This document shows positions 1-9,100 of a stretch of DNA of 64,000 nucleotides, one piece after another. This DNA comes from Nocardia mikamii NBRC 108933. Its GTDB lineage: Bacteria > Actinomycetota > Actinomycetes > Mycobacteriales > Mycobacteriaceae. The notes under the pieces are model-generated. The model was not told the DNA's origin, ran no database searches, and saw only the letters and a program-made list of their open reading frames with translations. Positions within the stretch are counted from its first letter, which is position 1; each line of letters opens with the position of its first letter. Both the position numbers and the translations under genes were made by a program. The stretch is from assembly GCF_001613505.1 (NCBI RefSeq), contig NZ_BDCM01000002.1, positions 1-64,000 on the forward strand. Direction: 5' to 3'.

Positions 1-136
1 AAGGCTGACTCTGGACACTCGTCATGCCCCGGAGTGTAACCAGTGGCGCAGCCCGGCGGAATTCCAGTGGGGGCTACCGACCAGTACCCTTATTGACTAC
101 TTGCCAGCAGAAAACCGCTGGTGAAGTGCCACAACG

Positions 137-1507
137 TCACCTATCGGCCATGCCCGTGAGGACCCGATCCAGGGCATCCACCGCCCGCTCGAGCTCGTCG
201 GCGGTGACCGTCAGCGGCGGCCGGAACCGGATGCCGCGCTCACCGGTTCCGAGGAACAGTACCCGTTCGCGCTGCCGCAGATCGGCCAGGACGGCATCGC
301 GTAGCTCGGCGGATTCCAGCGTCACCGCGCACATCAGGCCACGACCGCGCGGATCGGTCAGCCGCTCGTGCCGGTCGGCGAGCGCGCGCAGCCGGTCGAG
401 CAACAGGGCGCCCAGCTCCTTCGCGCGGGCGGCCAGGTCTTCGGCCTCGACCACCTCGAGGATGCGCCGCGCCCGCACCATATCGACGAGGTTGCCGCCC
501 CAGGTGGAATTGATCCGCGAACTCACCGCGAACACGTTGTCGGGCACCTCGTCGACGCGCCCGCCGGCCATGATCCCGCAGACCTGCGTCTTCTTCCCGA
601 ACGCGACCACATCGGGCCGCAGGCCGAACTGCTGGTAGGCCCAGGTCGAGCCGGTCATCGCCACACCGGTCTGCACCTCGTCGACGAGGAACAGCGCGTC
701 GTGCTCGTGGCACAGATCCTGCATGTGGCGGAGAAATTCCGGTCGCATATGCCGGTCGCCACCCTCGCCCTGTATCGGCTCGGCGATGAAACACGCGATG
801 TCGTGCGGATTTTCGACGAACGCGGCCCGGGCCTGCGCCACCGCACGCTGCTCGGCGGCCTCGATATCGACGCCGGGACGCAGGTAGGGGGTCTCGATGC
901 GCGGCCAGTCGAAGGTGGGGAATCGTTCGGTCTTGATCGGGTCGGTGTTGGTCAGCGACAGGGTGTAGCCGGAGCGGCCGTGGAAGGCGCCGGTCAGGTG
1001 CAGCACCTTCGTGCCGAGGTCGGCCGGGCGGCCGTGTATCGCGTTGTGGCGGCTCTTCCAGTCGAACGCCACCTTCAGCGCGTTCTCGACCGCCAGCGCG
1101 CCGCCGTCGATGAAGAACAGATGCGGCAGTGCCGGATCGCCGAGGACCCGCGCGAAGGTGTCGACGAAGCGCGCCATCGCGACCGTATAGACATCGGAAT
1201 TACTGGGCTTGTTCAGCGCCGCCCTGGTGAGTTCGGCGCGAAAGCGGGCGTTCGCCGCCAGCGCCGGATGGTTCATCCCCAGCGCGGAGGAGGCGAAGAA
1301 GCCGAACATATCCAGATAGACGGTGCCGTCGCGGGCGTCGACCAGCTCGCGTCCCCGCGATCTGCGCAGGTCCAGGACCAGATCGAAACCGTCGGCGAGC
1401 ATATGGGCGGACAGGATGTCGTGTACGCGCGAGGCGGTGACCGACGCCGGGTTCGTGACCTCCGCGTCAGCCGTTCCGGGGCGCTCCAGTTCGAGGGTCA
1501 CACCCAC
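137..1507 (-). CDS. lat: L-lysine 6-aminotransferase (lysine epsilon-aminotransferase)
   Basis: Class III PLP-dependent aminotransferase of 456 aa, the usual length for Lat. It moves the epsilon-amino group of L-lysine to 2-oxoglutarate, giving 2-aminoadipate semialdehyde, which cyclises to piperideine-6-carboxylate. Visible features are the N-terminal MFGFFASSALGMNHP segment, FIDGGALAVENALK in the cofactor-phosphate region, the LFLVDEVQTG aspartate that contacts the pyridine ring, and the PLP lysine in VAFGKKTQVCG. The start is GTG. The gene lies 58 bp downstream of lrpA on the same strand. The divergent dehydrogenase gene at 2116 supplies the next step, so the group is a lysine-to-2-aminoadipate module. 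Function is confident; the physiological role (catabolism or stationary-phase adaptation, as proposed for Mtb Rv3290c) is inferred. Confidence 0.92.
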   Translation of the reverse strand: MGVTLELERPGTADAEVTNPASVTASRVHDILSAHMLADGFDLVLDLRRSRGRELVDARDGTVYLDMFGFFASSALGMNHPALAANARFRAELTRAALNKPSNSDVYTVAMARFVDTFARVLGDPALPHLFFIDGGALAVENALKVAFDWKSRHNAIHGRPADLGTKVLHLTGAFHGRSGYTLSLTNTDPIKTERFPTFDWPRIETPYLRPGVDIEAAEQRAVAQARAAFVENPHDIACFIAEPIQGEGGDRHMRPEFLRHMQDLCHEHDALFLVDEVQTGVAMTGSTWAYQQFGLRPDVVAFGKKTQVCGIMAGGRVDEVPDNVFAVSSRINSTWGGNLVDMVRARRILEVVEAEDLAARAKELGALLLDRLRALADRHERLTDPRGRGLMCAVTLESAELRDAVLADLRQRERVLFLGTGERGIRFRPPLTVTADELERAVDALDRVLTGMADR

Positions 1508-1565
1508 AGGATACGAAAATATTTACGGTTTCACTACGAACAAACGGATAAATTACGATCAGGTC
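1508..1565 (-). promoter_or_regulatory. AT-rich leader upstream of lat, possible promoter/Lrp site
   Basis: The 58 bp between lrpA and lat are strikingly A+T-rich for this genome, with runs such as AAATATTTAC and AAATTACGATC. Reading towards lat, TAAATATTTT could serve as a -10 element. Lrp/AsnC regulators favour A+T-rich targets and LrpA is encoded next door, so this is a reasonable place for a lat promoter under LrpA control. No exact operator is claimed. Confidence 0.35.
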
Positions 1566-2018
1566 TCATCTGTCATAGAATGTCTGCAGAATGATGGTGC
1601 TTCGGGTGCGGACATTGGCGGTGGCGCGGATCTCCTGCAGCAACTGTTCGAGATGCCGGGGCGAGGCCACCCGGACGAGCAGCATGTAGCTCTCCTCCCC
1701 CGCCACCGAATGACATTCCTCGATGCCGGGGATGTGCTGCAGCAGGGCCGGAGCATCGTCGGGCTGTGACGGATCGAGAGGAGTGATCGCGACGTATGCC
1801 GACAGCAGTTGTCCCAGCGCCTCCGGATCGACCTTCGCGGAATATCCGCGGATCACGCCGCGCGCCTCGAGCCGGCGCACCCGCGACTGCACCGCGGACA
1901 CCGACAGACTGGCCTTCTCGGCGAGATTGGACAGTGTGGCCCGGCCGTCGGCCATCAATTCGCGGATCAGGAGCCGATCGATATCGTCGAGAACAGGTTT
2001 CGCAGGTGCATCCGCCAT
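1566..2018 (-). CDS. lrpA: Lrp/AsnC family transcriptional regulator (LrpA-like)
   Basis: 150-aa feast/famine regulator of typical length. Residues 8-60 form the AsnC winged helix-turn-helix (IDRLLIRELMADGRATLSNL, then LSVSAVQSRVRRLEARGVI). Residues 65-150 form the RAM/AsnC ligand domain (YVAITPLDP, CHSVAGEESYMLLVRV). It sits directly upstream of lat on the same strand and divergent from the dehydrogenase gene at 2116, the arrangement of Mtb Rv3291c/Rv3290c. An amino-acid-responsive octameric DNA-binding protein controlling lysine catabolism is the natural inference. Its start lies about 98 bp from the divergent gene, leaving room for a shared control region. Confidence 0.87.
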   Translation of the reverse strand: MADAPAKPVLDDIDRLLIRELMADGRATLSNLAEKASLSVSAVQSRVRRLEARGVIRGYSAKVDPEALGQLLSAYVAITPLDPSQPDDAPALLQHIPGIEECHSVAGEESYMLLVRVASPRHLEQLLQEIRATANVRTRSTIILQTFYDR

Positions 2019-2115
2019 CAGCGAAGGCTAACCCAGCGGGCGGTGGCCGGGGCCGGAAACGATCTCCCACCGGTGTGAAGTCCCTCGTCAACCGATTTCG
2101 GATACGGAGCCGCAG

Positions 2116-3645
2116 ATGACATCCGCACCTGTTCTGCCCACCACCGACGAACTGCGTGACCGGGCCGCGCGCCTGCTGCTCGAACTCGGCGTCGACCCGC
2201 TCGACTCGGGCGACCTACCGGCCCGCACACCGATCACCGGCGGTGAGCTGATGCGTGTCCCGGCCACCTCCGCATTCGAGGTGACCTGCGCGATCGACAA
2301 GGCGCACAGCGCTTTTCGCACGTGGCGCACCGCCCCCGCGCCGCAACGCGCCGCGGTGGTGCGGCGGCTGGGACAACTACTGACCGAAAACCTCGACGCG
2401 CTGGCCGAACTCGTCACCCTGGAGGCAGGCAAGATCGGCGCCGAGGCCCGCGGCGAGGTCCAGGAGATGATCGACGTCTGCGAATTCGCCGTCGGTCTGT
2501 CCCGCCAGCTCTACGGCCGCACCATGGCCTCCGAGCGGCCCGGGCATCGGCTCATGGAGACGTGGCATCCGCTCGGTGTGGTCGGGGTGATCTCGGCGTT
2601 CAACTTCCCGGTCGCGGTTTGGTCGTGGAATACCGCGATCGCACTGGTCTGCGGCGACACGGTGGTGTGGAAACCCTCGCAGACGACGCCGCTGACCGCG
2701 CTGGCCTGCGATGCGCTGCTGCGTCGCGCGGCCCTCGACGTCGGCGCCGACCCGCAGATCCACCAGCTGATCCAGGGCGGCGCGGATGTCGGCACCCAGC
2801 TCGTCGACGACGAGCGGGTGGCCCTGGTCAGCGCCACCGGATCGGTGCGGATGGGACAGGCTGTGGCGCCCAGGGTGGCGGCGCGCTTCGGGCGGTGCCT
2901 GCTCGAGCTGGGCGGCAACAACGCCGCGATCGTCACCCCGTCGGCGGATCTCGATCTCACCACGCGGGCCGTGGTTTTCGCCGCGGCGGGAACGGCCGGA
3001 CAGCGGTGCACGACGCTGCGACGGGTCATCGCGCACGTGGATGTGGCCGGACCGCTGCTGGATCGGATGAGCGCGGCGTATCGCCAACTGCCCGTGGGTA
3101 ATCCGTTCGACGACGCGGTATTGGTCGGACCGCTGATCGACGGCCGCGCCCACGCCGCGATGCGGGCGGCGATCGACCGTGCGCTGGCCGACGGCGGTGA
3201 ATTGATCTGCGGCGGTGAGCGGGTCGAGGTCGGCGGCGGCGACTCCTACTATGTGCGCCCGGCGATCGTCCGGATGCCCGCCCAGACCGCGATCGTGCGC
3301 GAGGAGACCTTCGCGCCGATTCTCTACGTGCTCACCTACCACGATCTCGACTCCGCGATCGCCCTGCACAACGGTGTGCCGCAGGGGCTTTCGTCGGCCA
3401 TCTTCACCGGGGACCAGCGTGAGGCGGAACGGTTCCTCGCCGCCGACGGCTCCGATTGCGGCATCGCCAATGTGAACATCGGCACCTCGGGCGCGGAGAT
3501 CGGCGGTGCGTTCGGCGGGGAGAAACAGACCGGCGGCGGGCACGAATCGGGGTCCGACGCGTGGAAGGCGTATATGCGCCGCGCCACCAATACGGTCAAC
3601 TACTCCACCGAACTGCCGCTGGCACAAGGCATTCGGTTCGGTTGA
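2116..3645 (+). CDS. pcd: Piperideine-6-carboxylate / 2-aminoadipate semialdehyde dehydrogenase (ALDH7-like)
   Basis: 509-aa NAD(P)-dependent aldehyde dehydrogenase. The catalytic glutamate is in LELGGNNA and the catalytic cysteine in GTAGQRCTTLRR; the AFNFPVAVWSWN cofactor segment and the C-terminal GGEKQTGGGHESGSDAWK are those of the ALDH7/antiquitin-AmaB group. This group oxidises 2-aminoadipate semialdehyde (the product of Lat) to L-2-aminoadipate. It is divergent from lrpA-lat, which supports the lysine-degradation assignment. Starting at ATG 2116 gives the full-length family size. The end converges on the SDR gene with only 4 bp between stops. Mtb Rv3293 is the likely counterpart. Confidence 0.87.
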   Translation: MTSAPVLPTTDELRDRAARLLLELGVDPLDSGDLPARTPITGGELMRVPATSAFEVTCAIDKAHSAFRTWRTAPAPQRAAVVRRLGQLLTENLDALAELVTLEAGKIGAEARGEVQEMIDVCEFAVGLSRQLYGRTMASERPGHRLMETWHPLGVVGVISAFNFPVAVWSWNTAIALVCGDTVVWKPSQTTPLTALACDALLRRAALDVGADPQIHQLIQGGADVGTQLVDDERVALVSATGSVRMGQAVAPRVAARFGRCLLELGGNNAAIVTPSADLDLTTRAVVFAAAGTAGQRCTTLRRVIAHVDVAGPLLDRMSAAYRQLPVGNPFDDAVLVGPLIDGRAHAAMRAAIDRALADGGELICGGERVEVGGGDSYYVRPAIVRMPAQTAIVREETFAPILYVLTYHDLDSAIALHNGVPQGLSSAIFTGDQREAERFLAADGSDCGIANVNIGTSGAEIGGAFGGEKQTGGGHESGSDAWKAYMRRATNTVNYSTELPLAQGIRFG

Positions 3646-3649
3646 GCGC

Positions 3650-4501
3650 CTAGCGCTCCGGTTCGCGCCCGATGGCGCGGACCTGGTCCTCGTAGACGGC
3701 CCGCACCGCCGCATCGCCCGGATGCAGCGCCCGGTCGCCGTCGAAGAGGCCGCGCACCCTGCGCACGACCGATTCGGGCGCGGCCGCCAGCGCGATGTCG
3801 ATCGGGTCGAGGTACTGCGGCACCGCCACCTCGGCTCGGCGGGAGCGGCAGGTCTTGACGATCGCGGTGGCGACGTCGACCGGATCGACCGTGGGCAGCC
3901 CGCGGCCCAGGGTCAGCCCCGAAGACAGCCGCGTGCGCACCGCTGCGGGCAGCACACAGCTCACGCTGACCCCCGATTCGGCGAATTCCAGCCGGGTCGC
4001 GGCCGAGAGTCCGACGGCGGCGAACTTGCTCGCGTTGTACACCGCCAGGCCGGGCAGCGGGATTTTTCCGGCCAGCGAGGCGACGTTGACGATATGACCG
4101 CGGCCGCGATCGATCATCGCCGGCGCGACGGCCCGCATACCGTGGATGAGTCCCCAGACGTTCACATCGATCGTGGTGTGCCCCACCGCATCCGGTTCGC
4201 TGAGGAACGGGCCGGCCGGCATCACTCCGGCGTTGTTCACCAGGATGTCGATCCGGCCCAGATCGGCGACGACCTCGTCCCACCGCTCCCGGTCGCGCAC
4301 GTCGAGTTCGACGGGGCGGGCACCGAGGGCGGCCGCCGCGTCGGCGGCGGCCGCGCCGTCCACATCGGCGAGGACGACCTCGGATCCGTTGTGCGCGAAC
4401 AATTCCGCGGTGGCCCGGCCGATGCCGCGCCCGGCGCCGGTGACGAGGACGCGGGCAGCGGCGAGGTCGATCGGCGGATAGCCGTTCCCGAACAGGTTCA
4501 T
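3650..4501 (-). CDS. Short-chain dehydrogenase/reductase (SDR) family protein
   Basis: 283-aa classical SDR. Near the N-terminus is the Rossmann motif VTGAGRGIGRA, then NNAGVMPAGPF, the conserved serine region IVNVASLAGK and the catalytic YNASK. This predicts an NAD(P)(H)-dependent oxidoreductase; the substrate cannot be read from sequence. The C-terminal tail resembles mycobacterial SDRs linked to lipid metabolism. Its ATG overlaps the stop of the upstream patatin-like gene in an ATGA, so the two are very probably co-translated. A lipase-like acyl hydrolase paired with an SDR suggests lipid or ketone turnover, which is inference only. Confidence 0.85.
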   Translation of the reverse strand: MNLFGNGYPPIDLAAARVLVTGAGRGIGRATAELFAHNGSEVVLADVDGAAAADAAAALGARPVELDVRDRERWDEVVADLGRIDILVNNAGVMPAGPFLSEPDAVGHTTIDVNVWGLIHGMRAVAPAMIDRGRGHIVNVASLAGKIPLPGLAVYNASKFAAVGLSAATRLEFAESGVSVSCVLPAAVRTRLSSGLTLGRGLPTVDPVDVATAIVKTCRSRRAEVAVPQYLDPIDIALAAAPESVVRRVRGLFDGDRALHPGDAAVRAVYEDQVRAIGREPER

Positions 4502-5445
4502 GCGAATTCACTCCGTTCCATGGCGCGGCGGGTGCTGCGCAGACTGTGTTCGAAGGTCTCGCCGCGGCGGCGGCCGTCCATGAAATTCGGGCCCATCACC
4601 GCCAGGTCGGCGGCGGTCACCGCCAGCCGCAGTACGCGGGTTCCGGTCGCGCGCACGGCGGCGATCTCGGAGTCCAGTTGCGCGCTCATCGGCCTGCGGA
4701 GCTGACGCTCGAGCCAGTGCCCGGGCCCGCCCGCGGGCACCGACCGGGCCGAGGCCATCGGGGTCAGCACCACCAGTTCGTCCAGATGCAGCGGCAGCAG
4801 CAGATCCACCGAGGCGGTGGAGGCGGCACCGCCGTCGACGAACCGCCGGCCCGCGATCGGCACGGGCGGGAACCAGCCCGGAACCGCCCATGAGGCCCGC
4901 AGCGCCTGGCCGACCGTCGCGACCGGCGCCTCCGGTGCGCCGAAGGCGACCCGCTCGCCGGAGTCGTAGTCCATCGCGACCAGCCACGCGGCCGGATGGG
5001 CGAACCAGTCCCGATCGTGGTTCAGGTCGGTGGCCAGGCGCTGCAACCAGCTCGCGTCGCCGCCGCCGACCGGCAGCAGCCGACTGCCCGCGCTCAGCAG
5101 CGCTTGCCGGGAACGGTTGCCGTGCAACGTCATTCGCGGTGCGCCGAGGCGGGGGCGGGGCAGCGGCGGGAAGCGGCCCGGTTCGTCGGCCATGTGCCGG
5201 ACCAGGATCGGATCGGCGACGGTGCCGCGCTGCATGGCCACCAGATCGTCGACGGAGATCCCCGAGGCGAGCATCGTCACCATCTCCGCACCGGCGGAGG
5301 TGCCGATCAGCGCGTCGGCCTCGCGCGGATCCCACTGCAGCACATCTCGCACCGCGGCAAGCGCCGCCACGATCCAGGCCGCCCCGACGGTGCCGCCGCA
5401 TCCGATCGCCAGGCCACGTCGCTGTAACCCGTTACTGTTACGCAT
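4498..5445 (-). CDS. Patatin-like phospholipase family protein
   Basis: About 315 aa from the preferred ATG at 5445; a longer in-frame start at 5514 adds 23 Pro/Arg-rich residues that look non-coding. The patatin hallmarks are visible: an oxyanion-type glycine stretch (AIGCGGTVGAAW), the serine nucleophile in LIGTSAGAEM, and the dyad aspartate in RFVDGGAAS. This predicts a Ser-Asp acyl hydrolase acting on membrane or storage lipids; no signal peptide is evident. It overlaps the downstream SDR by 4 bp (ATGA), marking a two-gene operon. Confidence 0.85.
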   Translation of the reverse strand: MRNSNGLQRRGLAIGCGGTVGAAWIVAALAAVRDVLQWDPREADALIGTSAGAEMVTMLASGISVDDLVAMQRGTVADPILVRHMADEPGRFPPLPRPRLGAPRMTLHGNRSRQALLSAGSRLLPVGGGDASWLQRLATDLNHDRDWFAHPAAWLVAMDYDSGERVAFGAPEAPVATVGQALRASWAVPGWFPPVPIAGRRFVDGGAASTASVDLLLPLHLDELVVLTPMASARSVPAGGPGHWLERQLRRPMSAQLDSEIAAVRATGTRVLRLAVTAADLAVMGPNFMDGRRRGETFEHSLRSTRRAMERSEFA

Positions 5446-5526
5446 AGTCTCAAACACTAGCGGGCGGGCGGCGCGAGACGAGGCCGGGTTCGGCGGATCG
5501 CAACCGTTCGGCAATGAACGCGCCGG

Positions 5527-5991
5527 CTACCGCCACGGCATGTACTGCAAACTCCAGGTATTGCCGTCGGGGTCGGCGAAATGGGCGTACAGCACGCCCC
5601 CGCCGACATCGTCGACCTCACCCACGGCGACACCGCGCGCGAGGAGGTCCGCGCGGGCAGCCTCGATATCGGCCACCACGAGATGCAGTCCACGCAGGGA
5701 ACCCGCCGCGCCCGCCGCGGTGGGGACGCCTTCGGACAGCAGGATCGAACACGCCGAACCGGGCGGGGTCAGCTGCGCGATTCGCACACCCGGGGCGGGA
5801 GTCACGTCGACATCGAGATGAAATCCCACCCGATCGCGATAGAACTCGATTCCCCGATCGATATCGCGCACCGGGACCGGCACCAGTTCCAGCAGCAGCG
5901 TGCCGGGCGGGACCGGGGGGTTGTCCGGGTCGTTCGTGACCTGGGCGGGATCGGCCGGAATCTCGGTCACAGTGTCGGGGCGCTCGCTCAT
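5527..5991 (-). CDS. VOC (glyoxalase/bleomycin-resistance) superfamily protein
   Basis: 154 aa from the ATG at 5991, chosen because GGGA lies six bases upstream; in-frame ATGs at 6003 and 6021 would only lengthen a disordered N-terminus. The two beta-alpha-beta-beta-beta halves of a VOC fold are seen: LVPVPVRDIDRGIEFYRDRV with FHLDVDV, and HLVVADIEAARADLLARGV with YAHFADPDGNTWSLQ. The ending DPDGNTW...Q is typical. It probably binds a metal and a small molecule; the ligand is unknown. It runs divergently from lhr. Confidence 0.8.
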   Translation of the reverse strand: MSERPDTVTEIPADPAQVTNDPDNPPVPPGTLLLELVPVPVRDIDRGIEFYRDRVGFHLDVDVTPAPGVRIAQLTPPGSACSILLSEGVPTAAGAAGSLRGLHLVVADIEAARADLLARGVAVGEVDDVGGGVLYAHFADPDGNTWSLQYMPWR

Positions 5992-6157
5992 GGTCGGTCC
6001 CATCGTCGGTATCCACCGCATTCGCGGCCAGCCTATCGGGGCGAGCCGTGGACCGGCGCCGATCCGGCGACCTCATCCGGCGGGGTCCGGTCCGGGAAAC
6101 ACCCCGCACACATCGCCGGCGGGACTCGATGTCGGTGCCCGGGTGCAGACTGAACCC

Positions 6158-9100
6158 ATGCAGCAGTTCTCCCGGCCGACCCAGGAGTGGTTCGACGGTG
6201 CGTTCCCCGCGCCCACAACCGCCCAGCTGGGGGCCTGGGAGGCGATCTCCGCCGGAGAACACACCTTGGTGATCGCGCCGACCGGGTCGGGCAAGACGCT
6301 GTCGGCCTTCCTGTGGGCGATCGACCGGCTCGCCACCCGCGAACCCACGGACGGCCCGCAGCGCACCGCCGTGCTCTACATCTCCCCGCTCAAGGCGCTG
6401 GCGGTCGACGTCGAGCGCAATCTGCGCGCCCCCCTGGTGGGCATCACCCGCACGGCCGCCCGGCTCGGTATGCCCGCCCCGGAGATCAGCGTCGGCGTAC
6501 GTTCCGGCGACACCACCCCGGCCGACCGGCGGACACTGCAGCGCAGGCCGCCCGACATCCTGATCACGACGCCGGAATCGCTGTACCTGATGCTCACCTC
6601 GGCGGCGCGCGAGACGTTGTCACAGGTCGGCACCGTGATCGTCGACGAGGTGCACGCCATCGCCGGTTCCAAGCGCGGGGCGCATCTGGCCCTGTCGCTG
6701 GCCCGGCTCGACCAGCTCACCGAGCAACCCGCCCAGCGCATCGGGTTGTCGGCCACCGTCCGGCCGCCGCAGGAGGTGGGGCGCTTCCTGGTCGGCTCGG
6801 CGCCGATCACGATCGTGTCGCCACCTGCGCCGAAAACATTCGACCTGTCGGTGCGGGTGCCGGTGGCGGATATGACCGAGCCGGGCGAATCCGATCAGCC
6901 GGGTTCGATCTGGCCGCATGTGGATGCCGCGATCGTGGATCTGGTACTGGCGCATCGTTCGTCGATCGTGTTCGCGAATTCGCGGCGGCTGGCCGAACGC
7001 CTGACAGCGCGGCTCAACGAGGAATACGCCGAGCGCATCGCCGAACCGGACGAGGCGCAGGAGGTCGCGGGACACCGCGAGCACGCGCCGCCCGCCCAAC
7101 TCGGGTCACCGACCGAGGTCAATCATGGGGCGGCGCCGTTGCTGGCGCGGGCCCATCACGGTTCGGTGAGCAAGGAACAGCGCGCCATCATCGAGGACGA
7201 CCTCAAGAGCGGCCGGTTGCGGTGCGTGGTGGCGACCAGCAGCCTCGAACTCGGTATCGACATGGGTGCGGTGGATCTGGTGGTGCAGGTCGAGGCGCCG
7301 CCGTCGGTCGCCGGCGGGCTGCAGCGGGTCGGTCGCGCCGGACATCAGGTGGGTGAGATCTCGCGCGGGGTGATCTTCCCCAAACACCGCACCGACGTGA
7401 TCCACTGCGCGGTGGCGTCGATGCGGATGACGGCGGGACAGATCGAGGAGCTGAAGATCCCCGCTCATCCCCTCGACATCCTGGCCCAGCAGACCGTGGC
7501 CGCCTGCGCCCTGGAACCGATCGATGTCGACGAGTGGTTCGAAACCGTCAGAGGGACAGGAAGTTTCGCACTTCTGCCGCGCTCGGCGTACGAATCGGTG
7601 CTGGATCTGCTGTCGGGCCGCTACCCCTCCGACGAATTCGCCGAACTGCGTCCGCGCCTGGTGTGGGACCGCGATGCGGGCACGCTGACCGGACGTCCCG
7701 GCGCGCAACGCCTCGCGGTCACCTCCGGCGGCGCCATTCCCGACCGCGGGCTGTTCCCGGTGTTCATGGTCGGCGAAAAGGCCTCGCGGGTCGGTGAACT
7801 CGACGAGGAGATGGTCTACGAATCGCGGGTGGGCGATGTGTTCGCCCTCGGCGCGACCAGCTGGCGCATCGAGGACATCACCCACGACCGGGTTCTCGTC
7901 TCCCCCGCCTTCGGTCTGCCCGGCCGGCTTCCCTTCTGGCACGGCGACTCCCTCGGTCGCCCGGCCGAATTGGGCGCGGCGCTGGGCGAATTCGTCCGCA
8001 CGGCCGGTCAGGCCGTCGAGCGCGCCCCGGCCGGGCGGATCGAGGAACTCGTGCGCGATGCGGGCGGCTTCGGTTCGGAGTTCGACGGTGAGGCCCTCGA
8101 CTCCGGCGGGCCGGTGACGCGCGGCGGCGGACAGCGGCAGTCGCGCCGGGCAGTGCGGGACAACGCCGATTCGATCGACGACGAGCAGCCGCGTACCTCG
8201 GCGGCGCCGTCGGAAAGCCCTGCGCGACAACGCCGGTCGCCCGCGGACCCCAGCGGGAACGGCGCCACCCGGCGCACGCCCTCCCGCGCCCGCGCGGGAG
8301 CCACGGGCTCCACGCCCGGTAAGAAGGGCGGCGAACTGGTCGAACTCGAACAGCTCGTTCATGCGGCCGGCCTGGACGATTTCGCGTCGGCGAATCTGGT
8401 CGCACTGCTGGCCGAACAGCGGCAGGCCACCGGCCATCTGCCGACCGACCGCACCCTGCTGGTCGAACGCTTTCGCGACGAGCTCGGTGATTGGCGGCTG
8501 ATCCTGCACTCGCCCTTCGGATTACCGGTGCATGCGCCGTGGGCGCTCGCGGTGGGTGCGCGGTTGCGGGAGCGGTTCGGGGTCGACGCCGCGCCGACCG
8601 CCTCCGACGACGGCATCGTGGTGCGACTGCCCGATACCACCGACGATCCGCCGGGCGCGGAACTGTTCGTCTTCGAACCGGACGAGATCGACGACGTAGT
8701 GACCGAGCAGGTGGGCGGGTCGGCGCTGTTCGCCTCCCGCTTCCGCGAATGCGCGGCGCGGGCACTGCTGTTGCCGCGCCGGGACCCCGGCCGCCGTGCG
8801 CCACTGTGGCAGCAGCGCCAGCGCGCGGCCCAATTGCTCGATGTGGCAAGGAAATTCCCGGATTTCCCGATCCTGCTGGAAACGGTGCGCGAATGCCTGC
8901 GTGACGTCTACGATCTGCCCGCCCTGCGCGATCTGCTGACGAATGTGGCGCGGCGCAAACTGCGACTGGTCGAGGTCGAGACGGCCTCCCCCTCACCGTT
9001 CGCCAATGCGTTGCTGTTCGACTACATCGGCCAGTTCATGTACGAGGGCGACAGTCCGCTGGCCGAACGCCGCGCGGCCGCGCTGTCGCTGGATTCGGGC

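Noticed and set aside
368..1594. Long plus-strand open frame opposite lat
   Set aside because: Arg/Gly/His-rich composition with no recognisable motif; it is the antisense shadow of a clear aminotransferase gene.
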